Both the position numbers and the translations under genes were made by a program. Below, in pieces: positions 43,224 through 51,055 of a stretch of DNA of 64,000 bases (its first letter is position 1; every line of letters starts with the position of its first letter). This DNA is from Amycolatopsis dendrobii (lineage in GTDB: Bacteria; Actinomycetota; Actinomycetes; Mycobacteriales; Pseudonocardiaceae), in NCBI RefSeq assembly GCF_014145675.1, contig NZ_JACGZW010000014.1, forward strand, positions 124,001-188,000, in the 5' to 3' direction. A model generated the notes under the pieces. That model had not been told where the DNA came from, ran no database searches, and saw only the letters and a list, made by a program, of their open reading frames with translations.

Positions 43224-43406
43224 TCACCAGTACTCGTCGGGCAGCTTGCCTTCGATGTCCCGGACGTGGTTGCGCGCGCAGTCCGGGCAGAGCCAGCGCT
43301 GGTGGCCGTTTTCCTTGGTGCTCACCCAGGCCAGGGTCGCGAGCGGGTCGGTTTCGGTGGCACGTGCGCGGCCGCACCGTGAGCACGTGGGGTCGGGCGC
43401 GGTCAT
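43224..43406 (-). CDS. Small zinc-ribbon protein
   Basis: 60 residues from ATG 43406, overlapping the methyltransferase stop by 4 bp. The pairs CSRCGRA and CPDCARN are 29 residues apart and can bind one zinc. Between them lies ATLAWVSTKENGHQRWL, and the end is EGKLPDEYW. Proteins of this shape are common, unassigned actinobacterial zinc ribbons. Coupled translation suggests it is made together with the methyltransferase. Confidence 0.7.
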   Translation of the reverse strand: MTAPDPTCSRCGRARATETDPLATLAWVSTKENGHQRWLCPDCARNHVRDIEGKLPDEYW

Positions 43407-44464
43407 GGTCGGCGTCCGTGGTGCACGGTGCGGGCGCCGAGCAGGAAGAGGTCGCGGCGGTTGCCGAGGTAGTGGGCGCTGTCCGGGTCGAGCAAGGCAG
43501 CTAGCGTCGCGCGGTCTTCGTCCGACAGGTGGTCGGCACCGTGCGTTGCGAGACGGGAAAGGTGGTGGTGCACGTAGTCGGCGAGACCGTCCGGGCCAGG
43601 TGCGGGGTGGTCCACCAATGCGCTGAACGAGCTGACGTCGGCGAGTCCGGCGCGTTCGAGCGCGAGTGGCCAGCCGTAGGGCATCGGCACGGTTCCGTCG
43701 ATGCCCGCGCGCATCCCGACGAACCATTCGGCCTGCGCGGCCTGCAACCGGTCCTCTAGACCGGGCCGTCCGAGTCCTAGATCCCAAGGGAGGCAAGAAA
43801 AAGACAACCCGCCCTCAGCCAGCGCGACGACGCCGCCAGTCCGCGCGACCGCGGTAAGCGAGCTGATCGCGGCCTGCTGATCCGGAAGGTGATGCACGAC
43901 GCGTGATGCCCATACGAGATCCGCGGCGGGTAGCAAGTCGGGCAGGGAACCATCGGCTAGGTCGGCGACTACCGCGCGAACCTCGACTGTTTGCGCGATG
44001 CCATCAGTTGTCGGGGTGATGCCTTCGGCTGTTCGGGCGGTGCCGTCGGCAGCCCGGGCGTCGTCCTCGACTGCTGCGCGATTGCCGCCCGGTGGCTCGG
44101 CGCGGCTCTCGGGCGCGCGACCGTTGTGCGTCTGCGGTGAGCCGTCCGCACGGTTGGCCTGCGCGACATTGGCGGCGGCTCGTACGGCGCGTTCGGCCTC
44201 GCGGAGCAGTTCGGGGGTCGCGTCGACCAGGATGATCGTGCCGCCGGATTGAGCGGCCAGGGCTTGGGCGAAGTGGGTGCTCATCCCGCCTGCTCCGCAG
44301 CCAAGGTCGATCACCGTGGGGTTCGCCGGGAGCTTCGCCACCAAACGGGCGGCGATGGCGGAGTGGGCAGGAGCGTCGAAGGTATCGGCTGCGTGGAGGA
44401 GAACCAGCCGGTCAGCCCAGTCGATGTGGTCGTGCGTATGTCCGGACACGGACTCATTGAACAC
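43403..44464 (-). CDS. SAM-dependent methyltransferase with an internal heptad-repeat insert
   Basis: 353 residues from GTG 44464 (VFNESVSGHTHDHIDWADRL). GTG 44449 is the alternative, and longer readings run into the hairpin array upstream. Class I motifs: TVIDLGCGAGGMSTHF (motif I), TIILVDATPELL (motif II), DLVWASRVVHHLPDQQA (motif IV region). Between motifs II and IV it carries a roughly 60-residue hydrophilic insert built from 7-residue repeats (ARAADGT, ARTAEGI, TPTTDGI). The C-terminal half (WFVGMRAGIDGTVPMPYGWP) is typical of small-molecule methyltransferases. Substrate unknown. It is followed by the coupled zinc-ribbon gene. Confidence 0.8.
   Translation of the reverse strand: MFNESVSGHTHDHIDWADRLVLLHAADTFDAPAHSAIAARLVAKLPANPTVIDLGCGAGGMSTHFAQALAAQSGGTIILVDATPELLREAERAVRAAANVAQANRADGSPQTHNGRAPESRAEPPGGNRAAVEDDARAADGTARTAEGITPTTDGIAQTVEVRAVVADLADGSLPDLLPAADLVWASRVVHHLPDQQAAISSLTAVARTGGVVALAEGGLSFSCLPWDLGLGRPGLEDRLQAAQAEWFVGMRAGIDGTVPMPYGWPLALERAGLADVSSFSALVDHPAPGPDGLADYVHHHLSRLATHGADHLSDEDRATLAALLDPDSAHYLGNRRDLFLLGARTVHHGRRP
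43974..44078. repeat. 21-bp tandem repeats inside the methyltransferase gene
   Basis: Five in-frame 21-bp units start at 43974, 43995, 44016, 44037 and 44058. For example GTGATGCCTTCGGCTGTTCG and GCGGTGCCGTCGGCAGCCCG share about two thirds of positions. They encode the 7-residue repeats of the insert and look like an old slippage expansion. Confidence 0.7.
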
Positions 44465-44485
44465 CTGTCCGCGGTTTCCGCACGA

Positions 44486-44737
44486 GAACGAGCCTGGACT
44501 GTCCCCCGACGGACCTTCCAGGCTCGTTTCAGCGAAGGGATCGGACGGAACCGGTCGCCTGATCACCCAGCGACTGGGTGATCAGGCGGCAAGAACCTGC
44601 GCCGGATCAACGTCCGGACGAACCGGTTCCCGCAGGCCAGGACTGGAGGCAATCCTGGCCTGCGGGGCACCTGGCTTCCGGAACAAAGCGGCCGGTCAGG
44701 GCAAGCAGCGGGGCCGAGACCCGGCGCCTGCCTGACC
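44486..44737. repeat. Array of four consecutive hairpins
   Basis: H1 has 12-bp arms AACGAGCCTGGA (44487-44498) and TCCAGGCTCGTT (44517-44528). H2 has perfect 15-bp arms CGCCTGATCACCCAG (44556-44570) and 44574-44588 around a CGA loop. H3 has 14-bp arms CCCGCAGGCCAGGA (44629-44642) and 44653-44666. H4 is GGTCAGG (44693-44699) with CCTGACC (44731-44737). Related blocks GGACGGAACCGG and GGACGAACCGG precede H2 and H3. No reading frame is supported here. Confidence 0.72.
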
Positions 44738-44751
44738 AAGGCCGTACCGCA

Positions 44752-45015
44752 TTAGTTGGGTGGTTGGTACCGCTCCGCTCGGCTGGCCGCCCAGCGGGCT
44801 ACCCGTGACCAGCGGCGCGCGGCTCGCGCCTGGCGCCACGGGCGTTGGGCTTCGTGTTCGGTTATCAGGTCGCGTATTCGCGCTCGGGACAGTTCTTCGT
44901 GAAGCAACATCTTCGTGGTCTCCTGAGACTTGTTCTGCTTGGGTTTCGGCTGAACGCGGACCGGTTTTCCGGTGCGGGCCTCGAAATCGCGCGTGGTGAT
45001 GAGGTTGACGGTCAT
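44752..45015 (-). CDS. Small basic protein coupled to whiB7
   Basis: 87 residues from ATG 45015, overlapping the whiB7 stop by 4 bp (ATGA). It begins MTVNLITTRDFEARTGKPVR and has a Lys/Gln-rich linker (PKPKQNKSQETTK). An amphipathic helix (LLHEELSRARIRDLITEHEA) and a strongly basic end (RQARAARRWSRVARW) follow. No family was recognised. Coupling to whiB7 means it should be induced by ribosome-targeting antibiotics. The basic tail would suit RNA, ribosome or DNA binding, but this is a guess. Confidence 0.7.
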   Translation of the reverse strand: MTVNLITTRDFEARTGKPVRVQPKPKQNKSQETTKMLLHEELSRARIRDLITEHEAQRPWRQARAARRWSRVARWAASRAERYQPPN

Positions 45016-45359
45016 GCGGCTGCGCTCCGGGCTGCTGCGGCGGGTTCGAGGGCGGCGTTCTTGCGCGGACGGCCGCGGGGCCGCTTGCGCGCGATCACCG
45101 CACCGCGCTCGAAGATCTCCCCTCCCCAGACACCCCACGGCTCACGCCGGGCGAGTGCACCCGCGAGGCAGGCCTCGCGGACCGGGCAGCCGGCGCAGAA
45201 CGCCTTGGCCCGCTCGAGTTCCGCGGGCGACTCGGCGAACCAGAGGTCCGCGTCGCGCGAGCGGCAGGGGAGTTCCGGCTCGGCGACCCCGTCGAGCAGG
45301 TCGCCGATGTCGAACCCTTCGGCTAAGGGGCCCTCGGCGAGGGCGATGGCGGATGACAT
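45012..45359 (-). CDS. whiB7: WhiB7-type transcriptional regulator
   Basis: 115 residues from ATG 45359, with AAGGAG upstream. Four iron-sulfur Cys: ELPCRSRD, FCAGCPVREACLAG. The G-V-W-G turn is EPWGVWGGEIF. The C-terminal AT-hook is KRPRGRPRKNA, the feature that separates WhiB7 from other WhiB proteins. WhiB7 binds the primary sigma factor and switches on intrinsic antibiotic-resistance genes when translation is inhibited. The long leader with small reading frames, the T-run terminator in front of the gene, and the AT-rich promoter all fit this identification. Confidence 0.92.
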   Translation of the reverse strand: MSSAIALAEGPLAEGFDIGDLLDGVAEPELPCRSRDADLWFAESPAELERAKAFCAGCPVREACLAGALARREPWGVWGGEIFERGAVIARKRPRGRPRKNAALEPAAAARSAAA

Positions 45360-45440
45360 TTCCGTGCTCCTTTGCGATGCGGTGGTGGTGTGGCGGTGGG
45401 CGATCGAACTGGACAACTTGTTCCTTCTTGTTGTGCAGCC

Positions 45441-45490
45441 AAAAAAACACGAAGGCCGCGGATCCGGTTACCGGTTCCGCGGCCTTCGTG
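45441..45490 (-). terminator. Attenuator hairpin in the whiB7 leader
   Basis: CACGAAGGCCGCGGA (45448-45462) and its exact complement (45476-45490) form a 15-bp stem, with a further CCGG pair inside. On the minus strand seven T follow (45441-45447). It lies about 82 nt before the whiB7 ATG, inside the leader rather than after a gene. This is how the known whiB7 leaders terminate early when translation is normal. Confidence 0.85.
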
Positions 45491-45512
45491 AGCCTTGAGT
45501 CCTGACGTCAGG

Positions 45513-45853
45513 TCAGGAACTTCGCTCCCGTATCGACAACGGAACACGGAACTGCTTGATGGTCGGCAGATCGACATCAACCTGCGGGTACGCGGCAACA
45601 ACGGCGGCGCTCGCGAGAGTGATGCCGGCCGGGGCCCCGTTGCGCTCGATGCGACGCAATCCGTCGATGTGACGACGCGTTCCGTCGATGTGCGCGAACG
45701 TGGACACACCGGTGCCCTGGCGCGGGGCGTCAACGGTCATGCAGAGAGACAGACCGGTGCCAGGGTTCGTTTGCATCAGATTGCTGATCATTTCACCGGC
45801 ACCGCCTTTCTCTGTCGGACTGCGCCGCTCGAGGCGGCAGCCGTCGTGTTCAT
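45513..45853 (-). other. Two overlapping upstream reading frames in the whiB7 leader
   Basis: The first frame is 21 codons (45853-45788, MNTTAAASSGAVRQRKAVPV then K). Its TGA overlaps the ATG of a second frame (ATGA at 45788-45791). The second runs 92 codons to 45513 and ends VPLSIRERSS, 22 bp before the attenuator stem. Ribosome stalling in such frames is the sensor in known whiB7 leaders. Which frame is used here cannot be told from sequence alone. Confidence 0.5.
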
Positions 45854-45886
45854 CCCCAGACCGGGCTCTCGCCCGGGTGCCTACGC

Positions 45887-45927
45887 AGGTTATGCGCCCC
45901 GGCGCAACCGGGGCAACTTATTTTCCC
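45887..45927 (-). promoter_or_regulatory. Predicted autoregulated whiB7 promoter
   Basis: On the minus strand: AT-rich GGGAAAATAAG (45917-45927), then TTGCCC (45911-45916) as -35, an 18-bp spacer, and TAACCT (45887-45892) as -10. An AT-rich tract directly upstream of -35 is the known target of the WhiB7 AT-hook, so the gene probably activates itself. Transcription would start near 45880, giving a leader of about 520 nt. Confidence 0.55.
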
Positions 45928-45999
45928 AAATCTCTGCCGAAAAGCCGAAGATCGCCTCCGAGCTGCAGGTTCGCCGCATCGATCACCGCGAAGACGCGG

Positions 46000-48099
46000 T
46001 CAAGATCGCATCGACGACCGGACCACGTCGAGCACCTCGGCGCCGAACCGCTCCAGCTTCGTCGCGCCGATCCCGGAGATCGACACCAGCGCGCCGTCGT
46101 CGGTCGGCCGTTGCTCGGCGATCGCCATCAGCGTCGCGTCAGTGAACACGACGAACGCCGGGACCTTCAACTCCCGCGAACGCTCCCCGCGCCACGTCTT
46201 CAGCTTCTCCAGCAGATCCTCGTCCACTGTGGACGGGCACTTCCCGCACCGGCCCAGCTTGACCTCCATGGTCTGCACCAGCGGACCGCCGCACAGCCGG
46301 CAGCGGGCGACGTTCGACCCCGGCTTCGCCGCCTGCTGCGATCGGGCGATGCGCGCCGCCGGGTGGTCCTCCGGGATCAGCCCGTACAGGAACCGCGAGC
46401 GGCGCCGGTTGCGTCCCCTGCCCTGCCCGCGCGACAGCGACCACGACAGCGACAGGTGCTCCCTGGCCCGCGTGACGCCGACGTAGAACAGCCGCCGTTC
46501 CTCTTCGATCGCGGCGTCGTCGCCGTCCGCGTGCAAGATCGGCATCGTGCCCTCGGACAGGCCGACGAGGAACACCGCGTCCCACTCGAGCCCCTTCGCG
46601 GCGTGCAGCGACGCGAGCGTGACGCCTTCAACGGTCGGCGGGTGCTGCGCCGCCGCGCGCTGCTCGAGCTCCGCGACGAAGCGCGGCAGATCCGCGTCCT
46701 CGACCGCCGCCGCCAGTTCCTCGGCCAGCTCGACCAGCGCGAGCAGTGCGTCCCACCGCTCCTTCGCCGCTCCGCCGGACGGCGGCTGTTCGGTGAGCCC
46801 GACCCGCGCGAGCACCGAGCGCACCGCCGTGACCAGCTCCAACGAGGTCGGTTCCATCGACGCCGTGCGCAGCGCCGCCATCGCCTGCCGCACCTCGGTG
46901 CGCTGGAAGAACCGCTCGCCGCCGCGGACCAGGTACGGGATCCCGGCTTCGGTGAGCGCCTGCTCGTACGCCTCCGACTGCGCGTTCACCCGGAACAGGA
47001 CCGCGATCTCGCTCGCCGGCACGTCCGCGTCGAGCAGTTCGCGGACCCGCCGCGCGACCGCGCCGGCCTCGGCGGCCTCGTCCTCGTACTCGGCGAACCG
47101 CGGATCCGGCCCCTCCGGACGCTGCCCGACGAGCTTCAGCCGCGACCCGGCCGGGCGTCCGCGCGCGGCGCCGATCACGCGGTTCGCCAGCGCGACGACC
47201 TGCGGTGTGGACCGGTAGTCGCGTTCGAGGCGCACGACCGTCGCCTCCGGGAACCGCCGCGTGAACTCCAGCAGCGACTTCGGCGAGGCGCCGCCGAAGG
47301 AGTAGATGGTCTGGTTGGCGTCACCGACGACGGTGAGGTCGTCGCGGCCGCCGAGCCACGCGTCGAGCAGCCGCTGCTGCAACGGCGTGACGTCCTGGTA
47401 CTCGTCGACCACGAAGCAGCGGTACCGGTCGCGGAACTCGGCCGCGACCGCCTCGTGCCTTTCCAGCACGGCGGTGGTCTGCAGGAGCAGGTCGTCGAAG
47501 TCGAGGACCTGCGCGTTCGTCTTCAGCTCCTCGTACCAGCGGTAGACCTCGGCAACCTGTGCGACCGGCGCGGGAGTGTCGCGCTGCGTCCGCGCGGCGA
47601 CCGAGGGGTAGTCGTCCGGCGAGACCAGCGACGCTTTGCTCCACTCGATCTCGCTCGCCAGGTCGCGCAGCACCTCGGTCTCGGTGCTCAGCCGGACGCG
47701 CTGGGCGGCCTGTGCGACGAGCCGGAACTTGTTGTCGATCAGGTCCCACGGCCGGTCGCCGACGACCCGCGGCCAGAAGTAGCGGAGCTGACGGCGGGCG
47801 GCGGCGTGGAAGGTCAGCGCCTGCGCCGCGTCGACCCCGAGGCCGCGCAGCCGGGTGCGCATCTCCCCCGCGGCGCGCGTCGTGAAGGTGACTGCCAGTA
47901 CCTGCCCGGCCGCGACGTGGCCCGATTGGACCAGGTGGGCGATGCGGTGCGTGATCGTCCGGGTCTTTCCGGTGCCCGCGCCCGCGAGGACGCACACCGG
48001 GCCGCGGGGGGCCGCCGCGGCGGCGCGCTGCTCGGGATCAAGCCCGTCGAGCAGGCTCGCGCGGCTCTGCCGGCTCTGGGGAGACGATGCGATGGCCAC
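46000..48099 (-). CDS. uvrD2: ATP-dependent DNA helicase UvrD2
   Basis: 699 residues from GTG 48099 ([13 protein letters not shown]). Superfamily 1 motifs: Walker [15 protein letters not shown], Walker [16 protein letters not shown], motif [17 protein letters not shown], motif [13 protein letters not shown], and motif [18 protein letters not shown] Cys-rich zinc-type segment ([15 protein letters not shown]) precedes the C-terminal HRDC domain ([14 protein letters not shown]). This layout (helicase, four Cys, HRDC) is the actinobacterial UvrD2. It unwinds DNA 3' to 5' in repair. Its neighbour whiB7 is read in the same direction but from its own promoter. Confidence 0.93.
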   Translation of the reverse strand: MAIASSPQSRQSRASLLDGLDPEQRAAAAAPRGPVCVLAGAGTGKTRTITHRIAHLVQSGHVAAGQVLAVTFTTRAAGEMRTRLRGLGVDAAQALTFHAAARRQLRYFWPRVVGDRPWDLIDNKFRLVAQAAQRVRLSTETEVLRDLASEIEWSKASLVSPDDYPSVAARTQRDTPAPVAQVAEVYRWYEELKTNAQVLDFDDLLLQTTAVLERHEAVAAEFRDRYRCFVVDEYQDVTPLQQRLLDAWLGGRDDLTVVGDANQTIYSFGGASPKSLLEFTRRFPEATVVRLERDYRSTPQVVALANRVIGAARGRPAGSRLKLVGQRPEGPDPRFAEYEDEAAEAGAVARRVRELLDADVPASEIAVLFRVNAQSEAYEQALTEAGIPYLVRGGERFFQRTEVRQAMAALRTASMEPTSLELVTAVRSVLARVGLTEQPPSGGAAKERWDALLALVELAEELAAAVEDADLPRFVAELEQRAAAQHPPTVEGVTLASLHAAKGLEWDAVFLVGLSEGTMPILHADGDDAAIEEERRLFYVGVTRAREHLSLSWSLSRGQGRGRNRRRSRFLYGLIPEDHPAARIARSQQAAKPGSNVARCRLCGGPLVQTMEVKLGRCGKCPSTVDEDLLEKLKTWRGERSRELKVPAFVVFTDATLMAIAEQRPTDDGALVSISGIGATKLERFGAEVLDVVRSSMRS

Positions 48100-48163
48100 C
48101 CCGCGATCCTCGCAGAGGGGGCCGACGGATTCCCGGCCGGGCACGCGGCCGTATCCTGGTCAT

Positions 48164-48892
48164 ATGGCGGGCAAGCAGGACAAGGAAGCGGCCAAGCAGG
48201 CCAAGCGGGAAAAGCGCGCTGCGAGCAAGGCCCGGCGCGGGCAGCTGTTCGAGGCGTTCAAGATGCAGCGCCGCGAAGACCCGATGCTCATCCCCTGGAT
48301 GGTCGGTTCGATCGTGGTCGTCGCCGGCGTGCTGTTCGGCATCGGGTTCCTCTTCGACATCCAGTGGACGCTGCTGCCGCTGGGCATCGTGCTCGGCATC
48401 CTGCTCGCCGTGATCATCTTCGGCAGGCGCGTGCAGCGCACGGTCTACGGGAAGGCCGACGGCCAGCCCGGCGCTGGGGCCTGGGCCCTGGAGAACATGC
48501 GCGGCAAGTGGAAGGTCACGCCGACCGTCGCCGCGACGACCCAGCTCGACGCCGTCCACCGCGTGCTCGGCCACCCCGGCGTGATCCTCGTGGCCGAAGG
48601 CGCGCCACACCGGGTGAAGAGCCTGCTCGCGCAGGAGAAGAAGCGCGTGTCGCGGCTGGTCGGCGACACTCCGATCTACGACGTGACGATCGGGCACGAG
48701 GACAAGCAGGTCCCGCTCAAGAAGCTGCAGTCGCACCTGACGAAGCTGCCGCGCAACCTCAAGCCGGCCCAGATCGACGCCCTCGAAGCGAAGCTGGCCG
48801 CCCTCGGCTCGCGCGGCGCGGCGATGCCGAAGGGCCCGATGCCCGCGGGCGCGAAGATGCGGAACGTGCAGCGCACCATCCGCCGTCGCTGA
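48164..48892 (+). CDS. DUF4191 membrane protein
   Basis: 242 residues from ATG 48164. A Lys/Ala-rich cytosolic start (GKQDKEAAKQAKREKRAASK) leads to two adjacent membrane helices (about 45-90), then a cytosolic domain with WALENMRGKWKVTPTV and VILVAEGAPHRVKSLLAQE. The C-terminus is basic (GAKMRNVQRTIRRR). It matches the actinobacterial DUF4191 family, usually encoded near lipA/lipB, RDD proteins and glnA, as it is here. Function unknown. Confidence 0.88.
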   Translation: MAGKQDKEAAKQAKREKRAASKARRGQLFEAFKMQRREDPMLIPWMVGSIVVVAGVLFGIGFLFDIQWTLLPLGIVLGILLAVIIFGRRVQRTVYGKADGQPGAGAWALENMRGKWKVTPTVAATTQLDAVHRVLGHPGVILVAEGAPHRVKSLLAQEKKRVSRLVGDTPIYDVTIGHEDKQVPLKKLQSHLTKLPRNLKPAQIDALEAKLAALGSRGAAMPKGPMPAGAKMRNVQRTIRRR

Positions 48893-48905
48893 CGCTTGCT
48901 TACCG

Positions 48906-48937
48906 AGAACCCCCGGTCCGCCACGGCCGGGGGTTCT
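48906..48937. terminator. Bidirectional terminator between DUF4191 and RDD genes
   Basis: AGAACCCCCGG (48906-48916) and CCGGGGGTTCT (48927-48937) form a perfect 11-bp stem with a 10-nt loop between two converging genes. Confidence 0.75.
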
Positions 48938-48958
48938 TCGCATTCGGGGAAGCGGACT

Positions 48959-49447
48959 TCAGCGCATCCGGATGACGACGGTGTTGGTGGCGCGGTCGAG
49001 CCAGTTGCGGCCGTCGGCGTTGCGCACCAGCGGCGGGAGCAGCAGCGCCGTGAGCACCATCCGCACCAGCGCACGCCACGCGCCGACCATCGTCGCCCCG
49101 TCCAGGCGCGCCACCCGGATGCCGAGGGCCGCCATGCCGGGGGTGAAGCCGAAGAACGTGACCGGAATGACCGTGATGACCGCCCAGACCGCGCCCGCCC
49201 AGAGGTTGAACGTCTGCATCGCGGCGGCGTTCTGCAGGTCATAGCGCACGAACAGGGCCGTGATCAGGGAGGCGAGCACCAGGTCGAGCACGAGCGCGAG
49301 GAAGCGCGGGCCGCCGCTCGCCACCGCGCCGACGCCCGATTCGGGCAGGCCCATCGACTCGCCGCGCCACTTCGGGGCCTCGCGCGGGCCCGCCGCGGTG
49401 GAGCCGTCGCCCGTGCCCGGCAGCCATTCACCCGTCCATCTCGCCAC
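48959..49447 (-). CDS. RDD-family membrane protein
   Basis: 162 residues from GTG 49447 (VARWTGEWLPGTG). A polar N-terminus is followed by three membrane helices: PRFLALVLDLVLASLITALF carries the family's R...D pattern, then AGAVWAVITVIPVTFFGF with TPGMAALGIRVARLDG, then WRALVRMVLTALLLPPLV. RDD proteins are small integral proteins of mostly unknown function. It lies between the DUF4191 and glnA genes, a usual actinobacterial order. Confidence 0.85.
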   Translation of the reverse strand: MARWTGEWLPGTGDGSTAAGPREAPKWRGESMGLPESGVGAVASGGPRFLALVLDLVLASLITALFVRYDLQNAAAMQTFNLWAGAVWAVITVIPVTFFGFTPGMAALGIRVARLDGATMVGAWRALVRMVLTALLLPPLVRNADGRNWLDRATNTVVIRMR

Positions 49448-49514
49448 CCGTCCAGGGTATGCCGGTGGCGCGGACCACATCCGGCCTGGTCGACTGGGCA
49501 GTGACGGCGGCCCG

Positions 49515-49552
49515 TTAACACCGGCGAAACATTCGGGTGACGGTCGGGCAAC
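49515..49552 (+). promoter_or_regulatory. Four phased GlnR half-sites upstream of glnA
   Basis: TTAAC (49515), GAAAC (49526), GTGAC (49537) and GCAAC (49548) start exactly 11 bp apart, each separated by 6 bp. This is the GlnR pattern gTnAC-n6-GaAAC in two tandem copies. GlnR controls nitrogen assimilation genes in actinobacteria. The sites end about 67 bp before the glnA start. Confidence 0.8.
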
Positions 49553-49619
49553 ACCGCCCTCTTAGCGTGAGCCGAAGAGAGTACAGCCGCCGGTAACGAA
49601 CGAGAAGGAGTCACCGAGG

Positions 49620-51044
49620 GTGCCCACTACTCCAGACGACATTCAGCGCCTCATCGCCGACGAGAAGGTCGAGTCGATCGACGTCAGGTTCTGCGACCTG
49701 CCGGGCGTCATGCAGCACTTCACGGTGCCCGCCAAGGCGTTCGACCTGGAGGCGTACGAAGAGGGTCTCGCCTTCGACGGCTCCTCGGTGCGCGGCTTCC
49801 AGTCGATCCACGAGTCCGACATGCTGCTGCTGCCGGACCCCGAGACGGCGCGGATCGACCCGTTCCGCAAGGCGAAGACGCTCTCGCTGAACTTCTTCGT
49901 GCACGACCCGTTCACCCGCGAGGCCTACAGCCGCGACCCGCGCAACATCGCGCGCAAGGCCGAGCAGTACATCGCGGAGTACGGCGTCGCCGACAACGTC
50001 TTCTTCGGCCCCGAGGCGGAGTTCTACATCTTCGACTCGGTCCGCTTCGAGGACGCCGAGCACCTGTCGTTCCACGAGATCGACTCGGTCGAGGGCTGGT
50101 GGAACACCGGTGCCGACACCGAGGGCGGGAACCAGGGCTACAAGACGAAGTTCAAGGGCGGCTACTTCCCTGTCCCGCCGGTCGACCACTTCGCCGACCT
50201 GCGCGACGACATCGTCCGCGCGCTGACGAACTCCGGCTTCGAGATCGAGCGCGCGCACCACGAGGTGGGCACCGCCGGCCAGACGGAGATCAACTACAAG
50301 TTCAACACGCTGCTGCACGCTGCCGACGACCTGCAGCTGTTCAAGTACATCGTGAAGAACACCGTGTTCGCCGCGGGCAAGACCGCGACGTTCATGCCGA
50401 AGCCGCTCGCCGGCGACAACGGCTCGGGCATGCACTGCCACCAGTCGCTGTGGAAGGACGGCCAGCCGCTGTTCCACGACGAGTCCGGCTACGCGGGCCT
50501 GTCGGACACGGCGCGGCACTACATCGGCGGCCTGCTCAAGCACGCGCCGAGCCTGCTGGCCTTCACCAACCCGACGGTGAACTCCTACCACCGCCTGGTG
50601 CCGGGCTTCGAGGCCCCGGTTTCGCTGGTGTACTCGCAGCGCAACCGCTCCGCGTGCGTCCGCATCCCGATCACCGGCAACAACGCGAAGGCCAAGCGCG
50701 CCGAGTTCCGCTGCCCGGACTCGTCGGGCAACCCGTACCTGGCGTTCTCCGCGATGATGATGGCCGGGCTCGACGGCATCAAGAACAAGATCGAGCCGCC
50801 GGAGCCGATCGACAAGGACCTCTACGAGCTGCCGCCCGAGGAGGCCAAGAACGTCAAGCTGGTCCCGGGCGACCTGGGCACCGTGCTGGACACCCTGGAG
50901 CAGGACCACGACTACCTGCTCGAGGGCGGCGTCTTCACGCCCGACGTGATCGAGACGTGGATCCAGTACAAGCGCGAGAACGAGATCGACCCGCTGCGGC
51001 TTCGCCCGCACCCGTACGAGTTCTCGCTTTACTACGACGTGTGA
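49620..51044 (+). CDS. glnA: Glutamine synthetase type I
   Basis: 474 residues from GTG 49620, with GAAGGAG upstream. Family motifs: [17 protein letters not shown], the metal and ATP region [48 protein letters not shown] and [17 protein letters not shown]. The adenylylation Tyr is in [13 protein letters not shown], so activity is probably controlled by GlnE as well as by GlnR at the promoter. It forms a dodecamer and joins ammonia to glutamate. A canonical T-run terminator follows. Confidence 0.97.
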   Translation: MPTTPDDIQRLIADEKVESIDVRFCDLPGVMQHFTVPAKAFDLEAYEEGLAFDGSSVRGFQSIHESDMLLLPDPETARIDPFRKAKTLSLNFFVHDPFTREAYSRDPRNIARKAEQYIAEYGVADNVFFGPEAEFYIFDSVRFEDAEHLSFHEIDSVEGWWNTGADTEGGNQGYKTKFKGGYFPVPPVDHFADLRDDIVRALTNSGFEIERAHHEVGTAGQTEINYKFNTLLHAADDLQLFKYIVKNTVFAAGKTATFMPKPLAGDNGSGMHCHQSLWKDGQPLFHDESGYAGLSDTARHYIGGLLKHAPSLLAFTNPTVNSYHRLVPGFEAPVSLVYSQRNRSACVRIPITGNNAKAKRAEFRCPDSSGNPYLAFSAMMMAGLDGIKNKIEPPEPIDKDLYELPPEEAKNVKLVPGDLGTVLDTLEQDHDYLLEGGVFTPDVIETWIQYKRENEIDPLRLRPHPYEFSLYYDV

Positions 51045-51055
51045 TCGGCGCGGGG

